Positions 63,910-64,000 of a stretch of 64,000 bases of DNA are shown here, piece after piece. Where the stretch lies: the NCBI GenBank assembly GCA_965208745.1, contig CBDBPN010000004.1:434001-498000 (forward strand), given 5' to 3'. This stretch comes from VXNE01 sp965208745 (GTDB lineage: Bacteria > Pseudomonadota > Gammaproteobacteria > Pseudomonadales > Azotimanducaceae). Both the position numbers and the translations under genes were made by a program. The notes under the pieces are model-generated. The model made no database searches and was not told the origin of the DNA. It saw only the letters and a list, made by a program, of their open reading frames with translations. Every line of letters starts with the position of its first letter. Positions within the stretch are counted from its first letter, which is position 1.

Positions 63910-64000
63910 TGCCTACGGGCAGGATAGCCCCGCCCCGGCACCCGAACAATGGCAAAAGGCTTACACGCCCAAGCGGCGAACGCCCCTGGTCAGCCGCCCC

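Overview
This 64 kb window is very GC-rich and gene-dense. It looks like part of a marine or host-associated Gram-negative proteobacterium, most likely a gammaproteobacterium. The reasons are two TonB-dependent receptors with the 'EEI(I/L)VTA(R/E)K' plug signature, lipobox lipoproteins, quinoprotein dehydrogenases with c-type cytochromes, and a secreted sulfatase. I saw no rRNA, tRNA or CRISPR array, and no stretch over about 300 bases is without an assignment.

1–32,774 is catabolic. It opens with a partial, frameshifted F420-type LLM oxidoreductase. Then come enoyl-CoA hydratases, two MaoC/FAS1-like dehydratases (the second at 60.5 kb), an SDR, two type I Baeyer-Villiger monooxygenases (BVMOs) and an NAD-dependent epimerase. 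Three N-acyl-D-amino-acid-deacylase-type amidohydrolases, a hyuA/hyuB pair, two Lrp/AsnC regulators, a TonB receptor and a PQQ dehydrogenase with its cytochrome c follow. The theme is uptake of organic substrates, oxidation or amide/lactone opening, then acyl-CoA breakdown. Within it, 15,372–16,899 encodes a UGSC-family protein whose namesake U is an in-frame TGA followed by a SECIS-like hairpin. It is very probably a selenoprotein.

32,916–41,456 is a defence-type region: a DUF499 ATPase, a PHP/SMC-like TrlF-type ATPase overlapping it, an AlbA_2/RecG-like protein, then a gutted PLD/SNF2 helicase and an orphan BrnA-like antitoxin. The methyltransferase expected with DUF499 and this helicase is absent.

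41,459–53,357 returns to metabolism: nitroreductase, a truncated alpha/beta hydrolase, sulfatase, a TonB receptor, a PQQ dehydrogenase with fused cytochrome c, a Phd/PIN toxin-antitoxin pair with a palindromic operator, a SAM methyltransferase and a TPR sulfotransferase.

53,362–57,882 is a 4.5 kb restriction-modification island: two DNA methyltransferases and a PLD-type (BfiI/NgoFVII-like) nuclease. A perfect 54-bp direct repeat flanks it. The repeat is the 5' end of the adjoining sulfotransferase gene, so the island entered at that gene and regenerated its start. 57,975–63,909 holds a serine hydrolase, a CoA transferase, a MaoC dehydratase, an acyl-CoA dehydrogenase, an enoyl-CoA hydratase and a small membrane protein.

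Two global features stand out. First, several genes (LLM, amidohydrolase, UGSC, TonB receptor) carry 1-base shifts, most of them in or beside short homopolymers, which suggests sequencing or assembly error. Second, at least five genes (FAD oxidoreductase, UGSC, PhyH, alpha/beta hydrolase, helicase) lack large internal or N-terminal blocks while their neighbours stay intact, which suggests genome erosion by deletion.
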